A stretch of 64,000 nt of DNA from Dyadobacter psychrotolerans (GTDB lineage: Bacteria > Bacteroidota > Bacteroidia > Cytophagales > Spirosomataceae). The notes under the pieces were generated by a model that was not told the DNA's origin, did not search any database, and saw only the letters and a list, made by a program, of their open reading frames with translations. Below are positions 8,359 through 17,653 of the stretch, piece after piece; position 1 is the first letter of the stretch, and the number at the start of each line of letters is the position of its first letter. Location of the stretch: the NCBI RefSeq assembly GCF_004349265.1, contig NZ_SMFL01000017.1, positions 1 to 64,000 of the forward strand, read 5' to 3'. The position numbers and the translations under genes were made by a program.

Positions 8359-10356
8359 ATGATAAAAACTATACTTTCCTTTTGTTTCATTTTCGTATCT
8401 TTTATTACAGTCCCAGGTTTTACACAAAAAATTAACTTTGTTTCCTTTGACAAGCTTCCGGCTGACAAACAGCTTTTTGCAAGGGACAAAAATAATGAAG
8501 GTGAAATCAACATTTCCGGTAAGGTTGAAGCAACGGGATACGCCTACGTTTCAGTAGTAAAGTATCGGAATAAAGTCAGAACCGGCTATCAAAAAAGCAA
8601 TATTCAGTATACAGGTTCTGCGGCTCCTTTTCAATTCAGCACAAAAATTAAATCTGAGCTGGCAGAATATGCATTTGAGTTCTATGCCTGCAAATCTGCG
8701 ACAGACTCTGTTAGAATTGTGAGGAGGGATGATGTTGTGGCAGGAGATTTTTACATTATTTATGGACAGTCGAATGCGGTAGCCTGGGAGGTTGACTATA
8801 CTTATCGCAATGAATATTGCCGTTCTTTTGGATCTTTCCAGGGCGGAGCCACCACATGGGGATTGTCAAATGAGCTTACTCCTCGTGTTGGTATTTTTGG
8901 AATCGAATTTCAAAAACGAATTTCTGAAAAATATGGCTTCCCAACCTGTGTTATAAACGGAGCCACAGCCGGATCTTCCCTTCAAACTCTGCTGAACAGA
9001 ATAGAAAATAACCACGCTGATACATCAACTCCATACGGCACATTACTCAACTATGCACAGCAGACTGGTTTATTGCCTAATATAAAAGGAATTTATTACT
9101 GGCAGGGTGAAAATGAAGCTGCCGGAGATAATCCTTTATCCTGGGCACCTTTGTTCAAGACCATGGTAGATCAATGGAAAGAAGATTATCCTAATGTCGA
9201 AAAAATCTATGTTTTTCAATTGCCTCTTTTTGGAGGTGGCGGTTATGATGACCGTATTGGCCAGTTCAGAGAGTCGCAACGTACATTAGATCGATTGTAT
9301 CCAATTATTCAACCTTATGCTGCGCTCGGTGCCCCGGGATGGAACGGCTTTCATTATGGCTTGGAAGGATATCTTAAACTTGGCCAGGATCTTGCTGACA
9401 TGGCCGGGTTTTATCACTATGGCAAAAAAGAAAAAATAACCTCCCCAAGTGTCCAAAAAATATTTTATTCTTCCCCTAAATCTGATGAAATCACCATGGT
9501 TTTTGAAGATTATCAGCAAATGGTGTATCCTAATGATACCATTAACAACAACATAGAAGGAAGCCTTGAACCTGTTTCAACCTATTCGGTTAAAGATTTC
9601 TTTTATCTTAACGGTGAGTGGCAAAAATTAAAATCGGGAAGAGCTGAAGCAAACAAAATTATTGTTGAACTAAAAACGGTAGGGAAAGATACCTTAATCA
9701 AATATCTGCCTTCAAAATACCATTATTCCGGGCTTCTTACTGCTCCATGGGTTTATATTGGCCCGTTTTTAAGAAACAGCAAAGGATTTCGGGCGTTTGC
9801 CTTTCATCATACCAAAATTTTCCCTTATACAAACCTGGGCACGCTTAAACTGGAAGGGAAGGATGAGCAAAAAAGTCTTACTCTCAGCTGGAATGCACTC
9901 CCAAATGTTAAAGGTTATATTTTGGAAAGGGTGAACAAAAAAGATTCTCTGCCTTCACACGAAGTCATGTATCTCCTGGCAAGCCAAACAGAATACACTG
10001 ACGCAACCGCGAAAAAAGGAGTAGAATATACCTATTCAATCAGGGCATATACAGATCAGTCTGAATCTGCTATTTCTTCATTAATACTGACTAAACTGAG
10101 CGAAGATGTCCAGCCGGAAATAATGGTAACCGCGTTCCCGAATCCCGCAACTGAGCTTGTAAATATAACTTCCACGGCGTCCGGCATTGTAAAAATCGAT
10201 GTCTACACCGTAACCGGAAAAAAGATCAAATCCGAAACTTACACAAGCCAGGATTGGGTTACTGTGCGCGCCGAAGATTTAAGCCGGGGGCAATATGTAT
10301 TTAAAGTATACACAGAAGATGGCCTGGTTACCAGTAAACTGATATTACTGATGTAA
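8359..10356 (+). CDS. Secreted SGNH esterase (sialate O-acetylesterase-like) with T9SS tail
   Basis: A secreted carbohydrate esterase of the SASA/SGNH hydrolase type. I chose ATG 8359 because it opens a signal peptide (MIKTILSFCFIFVSFITVPG) that the longer frame from 8296 would bury; this gives 665 residues. YGQSNA supplies the nucleophile Ser138, a GATAGSS block holds the oxyanion Gly/Asn region, YYWQGENE (about 247-253) is the conserved block before the catalytic Asp/His part, and WNGFHYG carries the probable catalytic His332. A fibronectin-like segment follows, and the last 75 residues (FPNPATELVNI ... GQYVFKVYTEDG) form a type A T9SS sorting domain. Its stop overlaps the end of the convergent gene by 12 bases. 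Confidence 0.88.
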   Translation: MIKTILSFCFIFVSFITVPGFTQKINFVSFDKLPADKQLFARDKNNEGEINISGKVEATGYAYVSVVKYRNKVRTGYQKSNIQYTGSAAPFQFSTKIKSELAEYAFEFYACKSATDSVRIVRRDDVVAGDFYIIYGQSNAVAWEVDYTYRNEYCRSFGSFQGGATTWGLSNELTPRVGIFGIEFQKRISEKYGFPTCVINGATAGSSLQTLLNRIENNHADTSTPYGTLLNYAQQTGLLPNIKGIYYWQGENEAAGDNPLSWAPLFKTMVDQWKEDYPNVEKIYVFQLPLFGGGGYDDRIGQFRESQRTLDRLYPIIQPYAALGAPGWNGFHYGLEGYLKLGQDLADMAGFYHYGKKEKITSPSVQKIFYSSPKSDEITMVFEDYQQMVYPNDTINNNIEGSLEPVSTYSVKDFFYLNGEWQKLKSGRAEANKIIVELKTVGKDTLIKYLPSKYHYSGLLTAPWVYIGPFLRNSKGFRAFAFHHTKIFPYTNLGTLKLEGKDEQKSLTLSWNALPNVKGYILERVNKKDSLPSHEVMYLLASQTEYTDATAKKGVEYTYSIRAYTDQSESAISSLILTKLSEDVQPEIMVTAFPNPATELVNITSTASGIVKIDVYTVTGKKIKSETYTSQDWVTVRAEDLSRGQYVFKVYTEDGLVTSKLILLM

Positions 10357-11556
10357 CGGTTTCGTATATTTCGTGAGCGCCCAGTGCTCATCAAACATGG
10401 CTACAAACCAAAGGATCATTATCATTGGCAATGAATATTTGTCCCAGGAAAGCTGCGCTTTACCCAATAGTAATACATTGAACAACACCACGCAACCTGC
10501 AAGGTTGAAATGAGGTGACACAAAACGCATCAGCGTAAGAAGCATCAACAGCCCGAAACAGATTTGTTTTAAAAAGCCGGTTATACCCACAGTCATAAAG
10601 AGCTGATCGATATAACCCAGATATGGCCAGGTAAAATAAGGATTGTATGCCTGTTTAGCAGGGAAAAACACGATCAATCCAAGAATGACAACCAGAAACA
10701 ACACAAAAAATCTTGGATAATTTCGGGGATAATCAATGAAGTACCGCAATTTACCTGTTATCAACATTTCGGGGATTACGTAGTAAACGGCAAGGCAAAC
10801 GGACGAATAAAGCACATATCCAAAATTATACTGAACAAGCTTATCGGAGTCATAATGCTGGTCGGCCATAACGGCGGCAGGTGCCGGGCCATGCCATAAT
10901 ATTACCCATGGGACAATACTTATTACAGCAACTGCATAGAGCATCCAGGTTTTGTTTAGGAACAGGCTGCTTACAAATTGCTTTACACCCGTGCTGTTTT
11001 TCAAAATCTGCAACAGTTCATACAAAACAATTGCTGCCGGAAAAGCAAGCATGTACTGCCGGCAACAAATACCGGCAATAAAGAATACTGCTCCTAAAAT
11101 ATGCCGGTTGTTAAGATAAGCAACGGTTCCTGCAAGTACGGCAACCATGGCAAAAATGTCGGTGTAATAAAAGACACTGATCAGGTAATAGTTTGGGAAA
11201 AGAATTAATCCTCCAAGACAAAGAAAAAACCGCCTGGAACGCTCCGGACTAAACCAGACAAACACCATCAGCAGTAAAAAACTGACTCCATAAGTCAGCA
11301 AACGGAGATACTGAATATTCTCACCAAGAAAATGAACTACCCAACCGCCCAGAATAAAAGGCAAAGGTGTGTTTAATTCATTGTAACTTTTTAGGAGATC
11401 AATAGAAGGAATAGGCTCCTGACTGAAAAAGACAGCCGTTGGTAAATAATGATTCTCATCCTGATATAGTGCTCCGTTAAAATTCTCTTTCAGAAAAAAA
11501 ATGATAATGAAAACAAGGAAAAGAAATAGTGAAGTGTGTAGTTTTCTTGATTGCAT
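10345..11556 (-). CDS. Polytopic membrane protein, ALG10-like glycosyltransferase candidate
   Basis: A 403-residue integral membrane protein with about 10 hydrophobic helices. The start fits a GT-C glycosyltransferase: one helix, then an acidic loop YQDENHYLPTAVFF in place of the usual catalytic DE motif. Later FYYTDIFAM and a GICCRQYML motif recall, from memory, the eukaryotic ALG10/DIE2 alpha-1,2-glucosyltransferase (YMDEIFHIPQAQRY, LYYTEAGSM, FRQTNI). That similarity is my recollection and was not searched. If right, it would add a sugar from a polyprenyl-phosphate donor on the periplasmic side. It lies 14 bases downstream of murB on the same strand. Confidence 0.6.
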   Translation of the reverse strand: MQSRKLHTSLFLFLVFIIIFFLKENFNGALYQDENHYLPTAVFFSQEPIPSIDLLKSYNELNTPLPFILGGWVVHFLGENIQYLRLLTYGVSFLLLMVFVWFSPERSRRFFLCLGGLILFPNYYLISVFYYTDIFAMVAVLAGTVAYLNNRHILGAVFFIAGICCRQYMLAFPAAIVLYELLQILKNSTGVKQFVSSLFLNKTWMLYAVAVISIVPWVILWHGPAPAAVMADQHYDSDKLVQYNFGYVLYSSVCLAVYYVIPEMLITGKLRYFIDYPRNYPRFFVLFLVVILGLIVFFPAKQAYNPYFTWPYLGYIDQLFMTVGITGFLKQICFGLLMLLTLMRFVSPHFNLAGCVVLFNVLLLGKAQLSWDKYSLPMIMILWFVAMFDEHWALTKYTKPLHQ

Positions 11557-11570
11557 GCTTAATGTTGATT

Positions 11571-12587
11571 TTAAACGAAATTTACCTCAGTTGTCAGAAC
11601 AATGCCAAATTTTTCTTCAATTGATCGTCTGATTTTCTCCGACAACAATTTAATATCCTCTCCTTTTCCCCCGCCATAATTAACCAATACAAGTGCCTGT
11701 CGTTCGTGGACACCAATTTGTCCTTCACGATAACCTTTCCAGCCAGCCCGTTCGATTAGCCAGCCGGCCGGCACTTTCACTTTCCCGGGTCCCACCGGAT
11801 AACCAGGCATCTCAGGAAATGTTTCTTTGAGCAACTCATATTGTAGAAGATCAATTTCCGGGTTTTTAAAAAAACTACCGGCATTCCCGATTTTAGCAGG
11901 ATCCGGCAATTTACTTTGCCTTATCCTCACCACGGCATCACTTATTGCTTTGATTGACAAATTCTCCACTCCCATTTCTGCAAGTGTTTTTTTGATGTCG
12001 CCATATTCAATGTTGAAGTCGGGATTCTTTTTTAGTTTAAATACCGCTCCTGTAATGATGTATTGGTCTTTTAGCTCCTTTTTAAAAATGCTCTCTCTAT
12101 ACCCGAACTGGCATTCTTCCCAGGAAAAAATCCTCGTTTCCGCAGTTGCAATGGATATCGCGTAAACAGTTTCAATTACATCTTTAATTTCCACACCATA
12201 AGCACCAATATTTTGCATTGGAGCCGCTCCCACGGTTCCGGGAATGAGTGACAGGTTTTCAATACCGGCATAATTATGATCCACGCAGTAGTTTACAAAA
12301 TCCTGCCAGACTTCGCCGCCTCCTACATACAGCCAGACAAACTCTTCATCTTCACGTATTGTTTCAGTTCCTTTAATCTGAGGATGTATCACCAATGCAT
12401 CTATATCTTTACTAAAAAGAACGTTGCTACCTCCGCTTAAAATGAATTTCGGCGTTTGCTGATATTTTGTATCTCTCAATAAATCTGCAAGTTCCTCCAC
12501 AGACTGTGGTTCCGCAAAATATCTGGCTTCTGATTCCAGACCGAAAGTGTTAAAATTCCGAAGAGATACGTACTGCTTAATTTCCAT
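11571..12587 (-). CDS. murB: UDP-N-acetylmuramate dehydrogenase MurB
   Basis: FAD enzyme that reduces UDP-GlcNAc-enolpyruvate to UDP-MurNAc, the second committed step of peptidoglycan synthesis. I used ATG 12587 (MEIKQYVSLRNFNTFG), because family members begin at this point; an in-frame start at 12611 adds eight residues without family character. The 338 residues show the FAD loop SGGSN (51-55), PGTVGAAPMQNIGAYG (117-131), catalytic Ser238 in NAGSFFKNP and Glu334 in TTEVNF. The lengths between these fit type I MurB. It is followed closely by the ALG10-like gene. Confidence 0.95.
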   Translation of the reverse strand: MEIKQYVSLRNFNTFGLESEARYFAEPQSVEELADLLRDTKYQQTPKFILSGGSNVLFSKDIDALVIHPQIKGTETIREDEEFVWLYVGGGEVWQDFVNYCVDHNYAGIENLSLIPGTVGAAPMQNIGAYGVEIKDVIETVYAISIATAETRIFSWEECQFGYRESIFKKELKDQYIITGAVFKLKKNPDFNIEYGDIKKTLAEMGVENLSIKAISDAVVRIRQSKLPDPAKIGNAGSFFKNPEIDLLQYELLKETFPEMPGYPVGPGKVKVPAGWLIERAGWKGYREGQIGVHERQALVLVNYGGGKGEDIKLLSEKIRRSIEEKFGIVLTTEVNFV

Positions 12588-12698
12588 GAACTGTTGTATT
12601 TGATACAGCAAAGTTAGGTATTACATTCAAAATAGCGTGAATTGGTGATTCTTCCATTTTTGGTTAAGTTTGTGCGCTCAATCCGAATCTTTCCAGAC

Positions 12699-13265
12699 AT
12701 GCTGCTGAAAAATAAATTTCTTTACTGGACTTTAAATCTGGCATTACTTGGCGGAGTGTTTGGCTGCAGCAAAAAAGCTGCGGTAAACTCTTCCGGCAGT
12801 GACTACAGAGAAGATCTTTCCGCAGTGCGGCCTCGTTTTGAATCAGTAGAAAAAACGACTGAAAAAACGCCTGAAGCAAAAAAACAGCCCGTAGTACCAA
12901 CAGCAAAACCTGGCAACGACAAACCATTGTATGTCAATAAAAAACTGGAAGCAGCTTTGGATTCACTTTCAAAACAAAATAAGTCCATTCGTTACATAAG
13001 TGGCTACCGCATTCAGCTTTATGTAGGAAACGTGAGACAAGAAGCAGATGGTGCCAAATCATTCATTTATCAGGCTTTTCCGGATTTAACTCCATATGTG
13101 TCTTATTCTCAGCCGACTTACAGAGTGAAGGCCGGGGACTTTATGTATCGGAGTGATGCCGAACAGTATCTTGAGCAAATAAAAGAACAGTATTCTTCCG
13201 CAGTCATTTTAGCTGACCGGGTTGAAATAAAGAAAAGTCTGATGCTAAATCCGACCGTGGATTAA
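12699..13265 (+). CDS. SPOR-domain lipoprotein
   Basis: A 188-residue lipoprotein with a C-terminal SPOR domain, which binds denuded glycan strands of peptidoglycan at division sites. ATG 12699 is preferred over 12642 because it opens a short signal with a Cys at 23 (ALLGGVFGC). Residues 25-95 are a Pro/Lys/Glu-rich linker. YRIQLYVGNVRQEADGAK and YRVKAGDFMYRSDAEQYLEQI mark the two halves of the SPOR fold. The gene is divergent from murB by about 110 bases and precedes gmd by about 45, so co-transcription with gmd is possible. Confidence 0.8.
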   Translation: MLLKNKFLYWTLNLALLGGVFGCSKKAAVNSSGSDYREDLSAVRPRFESVEKTTEKTPEAKKQPVVPTAKPGNDKPLYVNKKLEAALDSLSKQNKSIRYISGYRIQLYVGNVRQEADGAKSFIYQAFPDLTPYVSYSQPTYRVKAGDFMYRSDAEQYLEQIKEQYSSAVILADRVEIKKSLMLNPTVD

Positions 13266-13310
13266 CACTCCATTTAAGTTTATTAATTATTTCTATACAT
13301 ACGATTGACA

Positions 13311-14423
13311 ATGAAAAAGGCACTAATTACAGGTATTACCGGACAGGACGGCGCTTACCTGGCCGAGCTACTTCTGAGCAAAGGCTACGAAGTACACGGA
13401 ATCAAGCGGAGAAGCTCTTTATTTAATACCCAGAGAATAGACCATATCTATGAAGATCCGCACGAAAAAAATATTCGCTTTCACCTTCACTACGGTGATC
13501 TGAGTGATTCTACCAATATTATCAGAATCATCCAGGAAGTACAGCCGGATGAAATTTATAACCTGGGCGCCATGTCGCATGTTCAGGTAAGTTTTGAAGA
13601 GCCGGAATACACTGCCAACGTGGACGGCATAGGCACTTTGCGAATTCTTGAAGCAGTGCGTCTATTAGGTTTAACTCAGAAAACAAGAATTTATCAGGCA
13701 TCAACTTCGGAATTGTACGGCTTGGTGCAACAGGTTCCACAATCAGAAACCACTCCGTTTTATCCGCGTTCGCCTTACGCAGTAGCCAAGATGTATGGTT
13801 ATTGGATCACGGTGAATTACCGGGAAGCTTACAATATGTATGCTGTAAACGGAATTTTATTTAACCATGAATCTCCGCTGCGTGGTGAAACTTTTGTAAC
13901 CCGCAAGATTACCCGTGCAGTTGCCCGCATTGCTTTGGGATTACAGGATAAAATTTATCTGGGAAATCTGGATGCACAGCGCGACTGGGGTCATGCGAAG
14001 GATTTCGTAGAAGCTATGTGGCTTATTCTACAGCAGGAAGTAGCAGAAGATTTTGTAATCGCAACGGGCGTAACAACCCGTATCCGCGATTTCGTCAGAA
14101 TGGCCTTTGCAGAAGTGGGCGTGGAACTGGAATTTTCCGGAGAAGGTGAAAAAGAGATTGCAAAAGTCGTAAAATGTAATAATCCCGAGTTTCAGATTGA
14201 AGCCGGCAAAGAAGTTGTAGCTGTTGATCCGCGTTATTTCCGCCCGACCGAAGTTGAATTATTGATTGGCGATCCAACCAAATCGATGACCAAATTAGGC
14301 TGGAAACCAAAATATGATCTTAAAGCACTTGTAAATGATATGGTAACAGCAGACGTTGCCTTATTCAAAAAAGATCGTCTTTTAGAAAACAGCGGTCACC
14401 GTGTTCCTAATTATTACGAATAA
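13311..14423 (+). CDS. gmd: GDP-mannose 4,6-dehydratase
   Basis: Converts GDP-D-mannose to GDP-4-keto-6-deoxy-D-mannose, the precursor of GDP-fucose, GDP-rhamnose or GDP-perosamine. ATG 13311 gives 370 residues (a TTG two codons earlier is less likely). It is an extended SDR: TGITGQDG (7-14), IKRRSSLFNTQRIDHIY (NADP-binding Arg pair), LGAMSHVQVSF, a catalytic STSELYG around 131-137, and YAVAK with Tyr156 and Lys160. No GDP-fucose synthase or aminotransferase lies beside it, so the final sugar is not clear. A very long hairpin terminator follows. Confidence 0.96.
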   Translation: MKKALITGITGQDGAYLAELLLSKGYEVHGIKRRSSLFNTQRIDHIYEDPHEKNIRFHLHYGDLSDSTNIIRIIQEVQPDEIYNLGAMSHVQVSFEEPEYTANVDGIGTLRILEAVRLLGLTQKTRIYQASTSELYGLVQQVPQSETTPFYPRSPYAVAKMYGYWITVNYREAYNMYAVNGILFNHESPLRGETFVTRKITRAVARIALGLQDKIYLGNLDAQRDWGHAKDFVEAMWLILQQEVAEDFVIATGVTTRIRDFVRMAFAEVGVELEFSGEGEKEIAKVVKCNNPEFQIEAGKEVVAVDPRYFRPTEVELLIGDPTKSMTKLGWKPKYDLKALVNDMVTADVALFKKDRLLENSGHRVPNYYE

Positions 14424-14442
14424 AATATTGATCCATTCAAAA

Positions 14443-14482
14443 ACAGAGAACCCGGTGAAATCAGATTCACCGGGTTCTCTGT
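14443..14482. terminator. Bidirectional hairpin between gmd and the thioredoxin gene
   Basis: A perfect 17-bp stem (acagagaacccggtgaa / ttcaccgggttctctgt) with a 6-base loop sits between convergent genes, so it can end transcription from both sides. Confidence 0.8.
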
Positions 14483-14508
14483 TTACTACTGAACTATAAT
14501 TCAGAAAC

Positions 14509-14982
14509 TTATAAAATTGCCTTTGTAACCTTCGGTATTTTTTTACCGGTTTTGATCAAAACTTCCGGAGTCTGGTAGCCAAGTAATTCTTTCACCACCT
14601 TTCCGTCAGGATCGATGAAAAGTAAGGTAGGATAGCCCTGCAATGGATATTTTTCTGCAAGCATGGGACCTTCACCACTCTCCATATCAAACTTCACATT
14701 AATGAAATCCTTATTGAAAACCGCTGCAACATCAGGACGTGTGAAGACATTTTTCTGAAGTAATTTACACGGGCCACACCAGGTAGTATATGCATCAAAA
14801 AAGATTACCTTATTCTCCGCTTTGGCTTTTTTCAAAATCTGAGCCCAGGTTCCGGAGGTAAATTTAATTCCCTTTTCAGGAGCGGTCATTTCCTTTTTTC
14901 CGCCATCATATGCGAATACTGAGGTTACCGCCAGCATAAGCGCCAGCATAAAAAATACTTGTTTATAAATTCTCATTTTCAT
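14509..14982 (-). CDS. Exported thioredoxin-family protein
   Basis: A 157-residue thioredoxin-fold protein with an N-terminal signal peptide (hydrophobic residues 8-24, VFA cleavage region), so it works in the periplasm. The redox motif WCGPC lies at 68-72 and the cis-Pro is in GYPTLLF. After the fold the protein ends with a short basic tail. Periplasmic thioredoxins of this type reduce or isomerise disulfides or serve cytochrome maturation; the exact partner is not shown. It is convergent with gmd and has about 170 bases of non-coding sequence before engB on the other strand. Confidence 0.9.
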   Translation of the reverse strand: MKMRIYKQVFFMLALMLAVTSVFAYDGGKKEMTAPEKGIKFTSGTWAQILKKAKAENKVIFFDAYTTWCGPCKLLQKNVFTRPDVAAVFNKDFINVKFDMESGEGPMLAEKYPLQGYPTLLFIDPDGKVVKELLGYQTPEVLIKTGKKIPKVTKAIL

Positions 14983-15125
14983 ATTTGTTACAAATTGAAC
15001 AACAGTATAACGAAAATAGTACTTTGTTTTATTTTAAGTAAAAACAAATCCTTCCGGATAGGTTCCAAAATTTTTCAAATTTTCCCATATCGCAGCACGC
15101 AATTCAGACCTAAGAAAAGAATAAG

Positions 15126-15133
15126 TACCTTTG
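15126..15133 (+). promoter_or_regulatory. Promoter -7 box before engB
   Basis: TACCTTTG matches TAnnTTTG 22 bases before the engB start. No clear -33 TTG is seen at the right distance. Confidence 0.45.
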
Positions 15134-15155
15134 CAGCCAAATAATTATATATCAA

Positions 15156-15764
15156 ATGAAAATTCAGGAAGCAAAATACGTCATGAGCAATTCGGATTAT
15201 GAGAAATGCCCTGCACCGAATATGCCTGAATATGCCTTCATTGGCCGTTCCAATGTGGGTAAATCATCGTTGATCAACATGTTGGTTGAAAAAAAGTCGC
15301 TTGCAAAAACTTCGCAGCAACCTGGAAAAACCCAACTGATTAATCACTTTGAGATCAACAATGCCTGGTATCTGGTCGATTTACCGGGTTATGGTTATGC
15401 AAAAGTAAGTAAGTCAGAGCGGGAAAAATGGGAAAAGATGATCGGCGATTATCTGCATAACAGAGAAAATCTGCTTTGCACCTTTGTGCTTGTGGACATC
15501 AGGCACAGCGCATTGGCTGTTGACCTCGAATTCATGGAAGGCTTAGGAGAATCAGGAATCCCTTTTCACATTATTTTTACAAAAGCTGATAAACTGAAAG
15601 CCTATCAGATCGAAGCACAGTTGAAAGCCTACACAGAAAAACTGTCCGAATTATGGGAAGAAGTCCCTCCTATTTTTGTTACATCGGCCGAAAAAAATGA
15701 AGGCAGAGAGCCCATTCTGAAGGCAATAGAAAGTTATAATGCTACGTTTTCAAAAAACCCATAG
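15156..15764 (+). CDS. engB: Ribosome biogenesis GTPase EngB/YsxC
   Basis: A 202-residue TrmE-Era-EngA-EngB GTPase needed for assembly of the large ribosomal subunit. G1 is GRSNVGKS (30-37), G2 KTSQQPGKTQ, G3 DLPGYGYAK, G4 TKADK and G5 TSAEK. The DLPGYGYA motif is characteristic of EngB. The protein is of usual length and complete. It is followed about 120 bases later by the DUF5606 gene on the same strand. Confidence 0.97.
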   Translation: MKIQEAKYVMSNSDYEKCPAPNMPEYAFIGRSNVGKSSLINMLVEKKSLAKTSQQPGKTQLINHFEINNAWYLVDLPGYGYAKVSKSEREKWEKMIGDYLHNRENLLCTFVLVDIRHSALAVDLEFMEGLGESGIPFHIIFTKADKLKAYQIEAQLKAYTEKLSELWEEVPPIFVTSAEKNEGREPILKAIESYNATFSKNP

Positions 15765-15886
15765 GAATTAAGGTTGTTTACGGTTGAATCTTTCTGTTAT
15801 TTTGCGGAAAATTAGATTGGCTGTAAGCATGTTTATGATCTTAAAAACGGCTAAAAAATCCTAATAAAAACTAATAGTAAGAAAGA

Positions 15887-16399
15887 ATGAGTGATAAAGC
15901 AGAGACAACCGGAATGGATTTGTTGAAGGAGATAGCCAATGTTTCCGGTAAAGGCGGGCTATTTCGCATTTTGAAACCAAGCCGTGCAGGTGTAATTGTC
16001 GAAAGCCTGGATGAAAAACGTGAAAAAACATTAATCGGCCCAACGGCACGTGTATCTGTTTTAAAAGATGTTTCGATTTTTACGGACGGAGAAGAAGAAT
16101 CCGTTCCTTTGGCGGACGTTTTCCTGAAAATCAGAGAAGTTCATGGCGAAACTATTGATTTGCAGCTTAAATCTTCATCCGACAAAGATCTTATCGAGTT
16201 TCTAAATAAGATCCTCCCTGATTTTGATAGATCAAAAGTTTATATTTCTGATATTAAAAAAATTATTACCTGGTATAATGTATTGTCAAAATACACACCG
16301 GAACTGTTTGTAGAAGCATCTTCGGGAGTTACAGAAGATGCAACGGAAGAAGTTCCTGCTGCCGAAGCGGAAGCTCCGGAAGAAAAAACAAAAGCATAA
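15887..16399 (+). CDS. DUF5606 family protein
   Basis: A 170-residue cytoplasmic protein of unknown function found in Bacteroidota. The N-terminal half (MDLLKEIANVSGKGGLFRIL, then ARVSVLKDVSIFT) fits the DUF5606 family from memory; the central part is helical and the last 25 residues are an Ala/Glu-rich acidic tail, probably disordered. No enzyme motif is visible. It is on the strand of engB and is followed by a terminator that separates it from the ATPase cassette. Confidence 0.75.
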   Translation: MSDKAETTGMDLLKEIANVSGKGGLFRILKPSRAGVIVESLDEKREKTLIGPTARVSVLKDVSIFTDGEEESVPLADVFLKIREVHGETIDLQLKSSSDKDLIEFLNKILPDFDRSKVYISDIKKIITWYNVLSKYTPELFVEASSGVTEDATEEVPAAEAEAPEEKTKA

Positions 16400-16426
16400 A
16401 TTAAAAAAACTTAGTGCATAGATGCC

Positions 16427-16457
16427 AAAGCCCTGTCGGTCAGACGGGGTTTTTATA
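16427..16457 (+). terminator. Terminator after DUF5606
   Basis: An imperfect stem (agccctgtc / gacggggtt, G-T pairs) with a 5-base loop and a T run marks the left edge of the ATPase/Toprim cassette. Confidence 0.6.
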
Positions 16458-16517
16458 TTATCTTCAAGATAGATTGAAAGCCTGCTCTACAGGTATCAAT
16501 CTCTTCTTATTCTGAAT

Positions 16518-17651
16518 ATGATACAAAAGATCAAGATAGAAAACTACAAATCCATTCAAAGCCTGGACTTTGAATTAGGACGCTTGAATGTAATCATAGG
16601 TGAAAATGGGAGTGGGAAAAGTAATATTCTTGAGGCGATTGCTATGGGATCGGCAGCTGGTGAACACAAACTAAGTAATGATATTTTAGCTTCTAGGGGA
16701 ATCAGGATTACTGATCCGGTTTCTATGAAATCTGGCTTTTCAAAAGATACTTCTCAGGGAGATATTGAAATCAATTTTAATGACTCAGCTGGTAAATCTT
16801 ACAATCATTCTTTAAGTCATGATGTAGAAAATCCTTTCTCCGAGTGGGAGGATCATGGGGCCGTTGCGCTTGGAGATTTACGAGCTACGGATCTTGATGA
16901 AGAAAGTCCGGTTTTTAAATCGCGTAATGGGAAGATTATAAAATCGGAGATTGGATTTAATCAATTGTTAAGAAAGTCAAGCAGAAAAATTTATTCTAAT
17001 TTTCTCATATATGCTCCTGAAAATTATGCCTTACGACAATTTCAGGAAGAGGCTCAAATTGAACCTTTGGGAATCCGGGGAGCAGGTCTGTTTAAATTAC
17101 TTTCAATCTTGAACAAGGATCGGCCTGACCAGTTCCAGAAAATAAGGGAACAGTTAAATTTAATTGACTGGTTTGACGGTTTCGAGATACCAGGCGATCT
17201 TCAGTTTACAGAGAGAAGAATTCGAATAAAAGACAGATTTCTTGAAGATGGTCTTGAATACTTTGACCAACGCAGTTCAAATGAAGGTTTTTTATACCTA
17301 TTATTTTATTTTTCTCTTTTTATAAGCGATTACACCCCCAATTTTTTCGCAATCGATAACATTGACAACTCATTGAACCCCAAGCTTTGTGCTGAACTAG
17401 TCAAGATTTTAGCTAGACTGGCGAAGGAACATAATAAGCAGGTCATTCTTACTACTCATAATCCTGCAGTTTTGGATGGGTTGAACCTGAACGATGATGA
17501 GCAAAGATTATTAGTTGTTTATCGAAATGCGTATGGACATACCAAAGTAAACCGTATTCTACCTAAATCACTTCCGGAAGGCTCCAATCCGGTAAGACTA
17601 TCTGAGCAATTTCTCCGGGGATACATCGGTGGTTTACCCAAAAACTTTTAA
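16518..17651 (+). CDS. AAA/ABC-type ATPase of an OLD/PARIS-like pair
   Basis: A 377-residue ATPase of the SMC/RecF/OLD type. It starts with IKIENYKSIQSLDFELG, has Walker A GENGSGKS (28-35), a QRSSNEGFLYLL stretch (251-262) in the place of the ABC signature, Walker B FFAIDN (276-281) and the switch His in TTHNPAVLDGL (His314). The Walker B glutamate is replaced by Asn281, which may be a subgroup trait. There is no nuclease domain inside; the next gene, 2 bases after the stop, supplies a Toprim-like one. Anti-phage two-gene systems such as PARIS have this plan, but housekeeping or toxin roles remain possible. The pair looks more AT-rich than its neighbours. Confidence 0.8.
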   Translation: MIQKIKIENYKSIQSLDFELGRLNVIIGENGSGKSNILEAIAMGSAAGEHKLSNDILASRGIRITDPVSMKSGFSKDTSQGDIEINFNDSAGKSYNHSLSHDVENPFSEWEDHGAVALGDLRATDLDEESPVFKSRNGKIIKSEIGFNQLLRKSSRKIYSNFLIYAPENYALRQFQEEAQIEPLGIRGAGLFKLLSILNKDRPDQFQKIREQLNLIDWFDGFEIPGDLQFTERRIRIKDRFLEDGLEYFDQRSSNEGFLYLLFYFSLFISDYTPNFFAIDNIDNSLNPKLCAELVKILARLAKEHNKQVILTTHNPAVLDGLNLNDDEQRLLVVYRNAYGHTKVNRILPKSLPEGSNPVRLSEQFLRGYIGGLPKNF

Positions 17652-17653
17652 GG

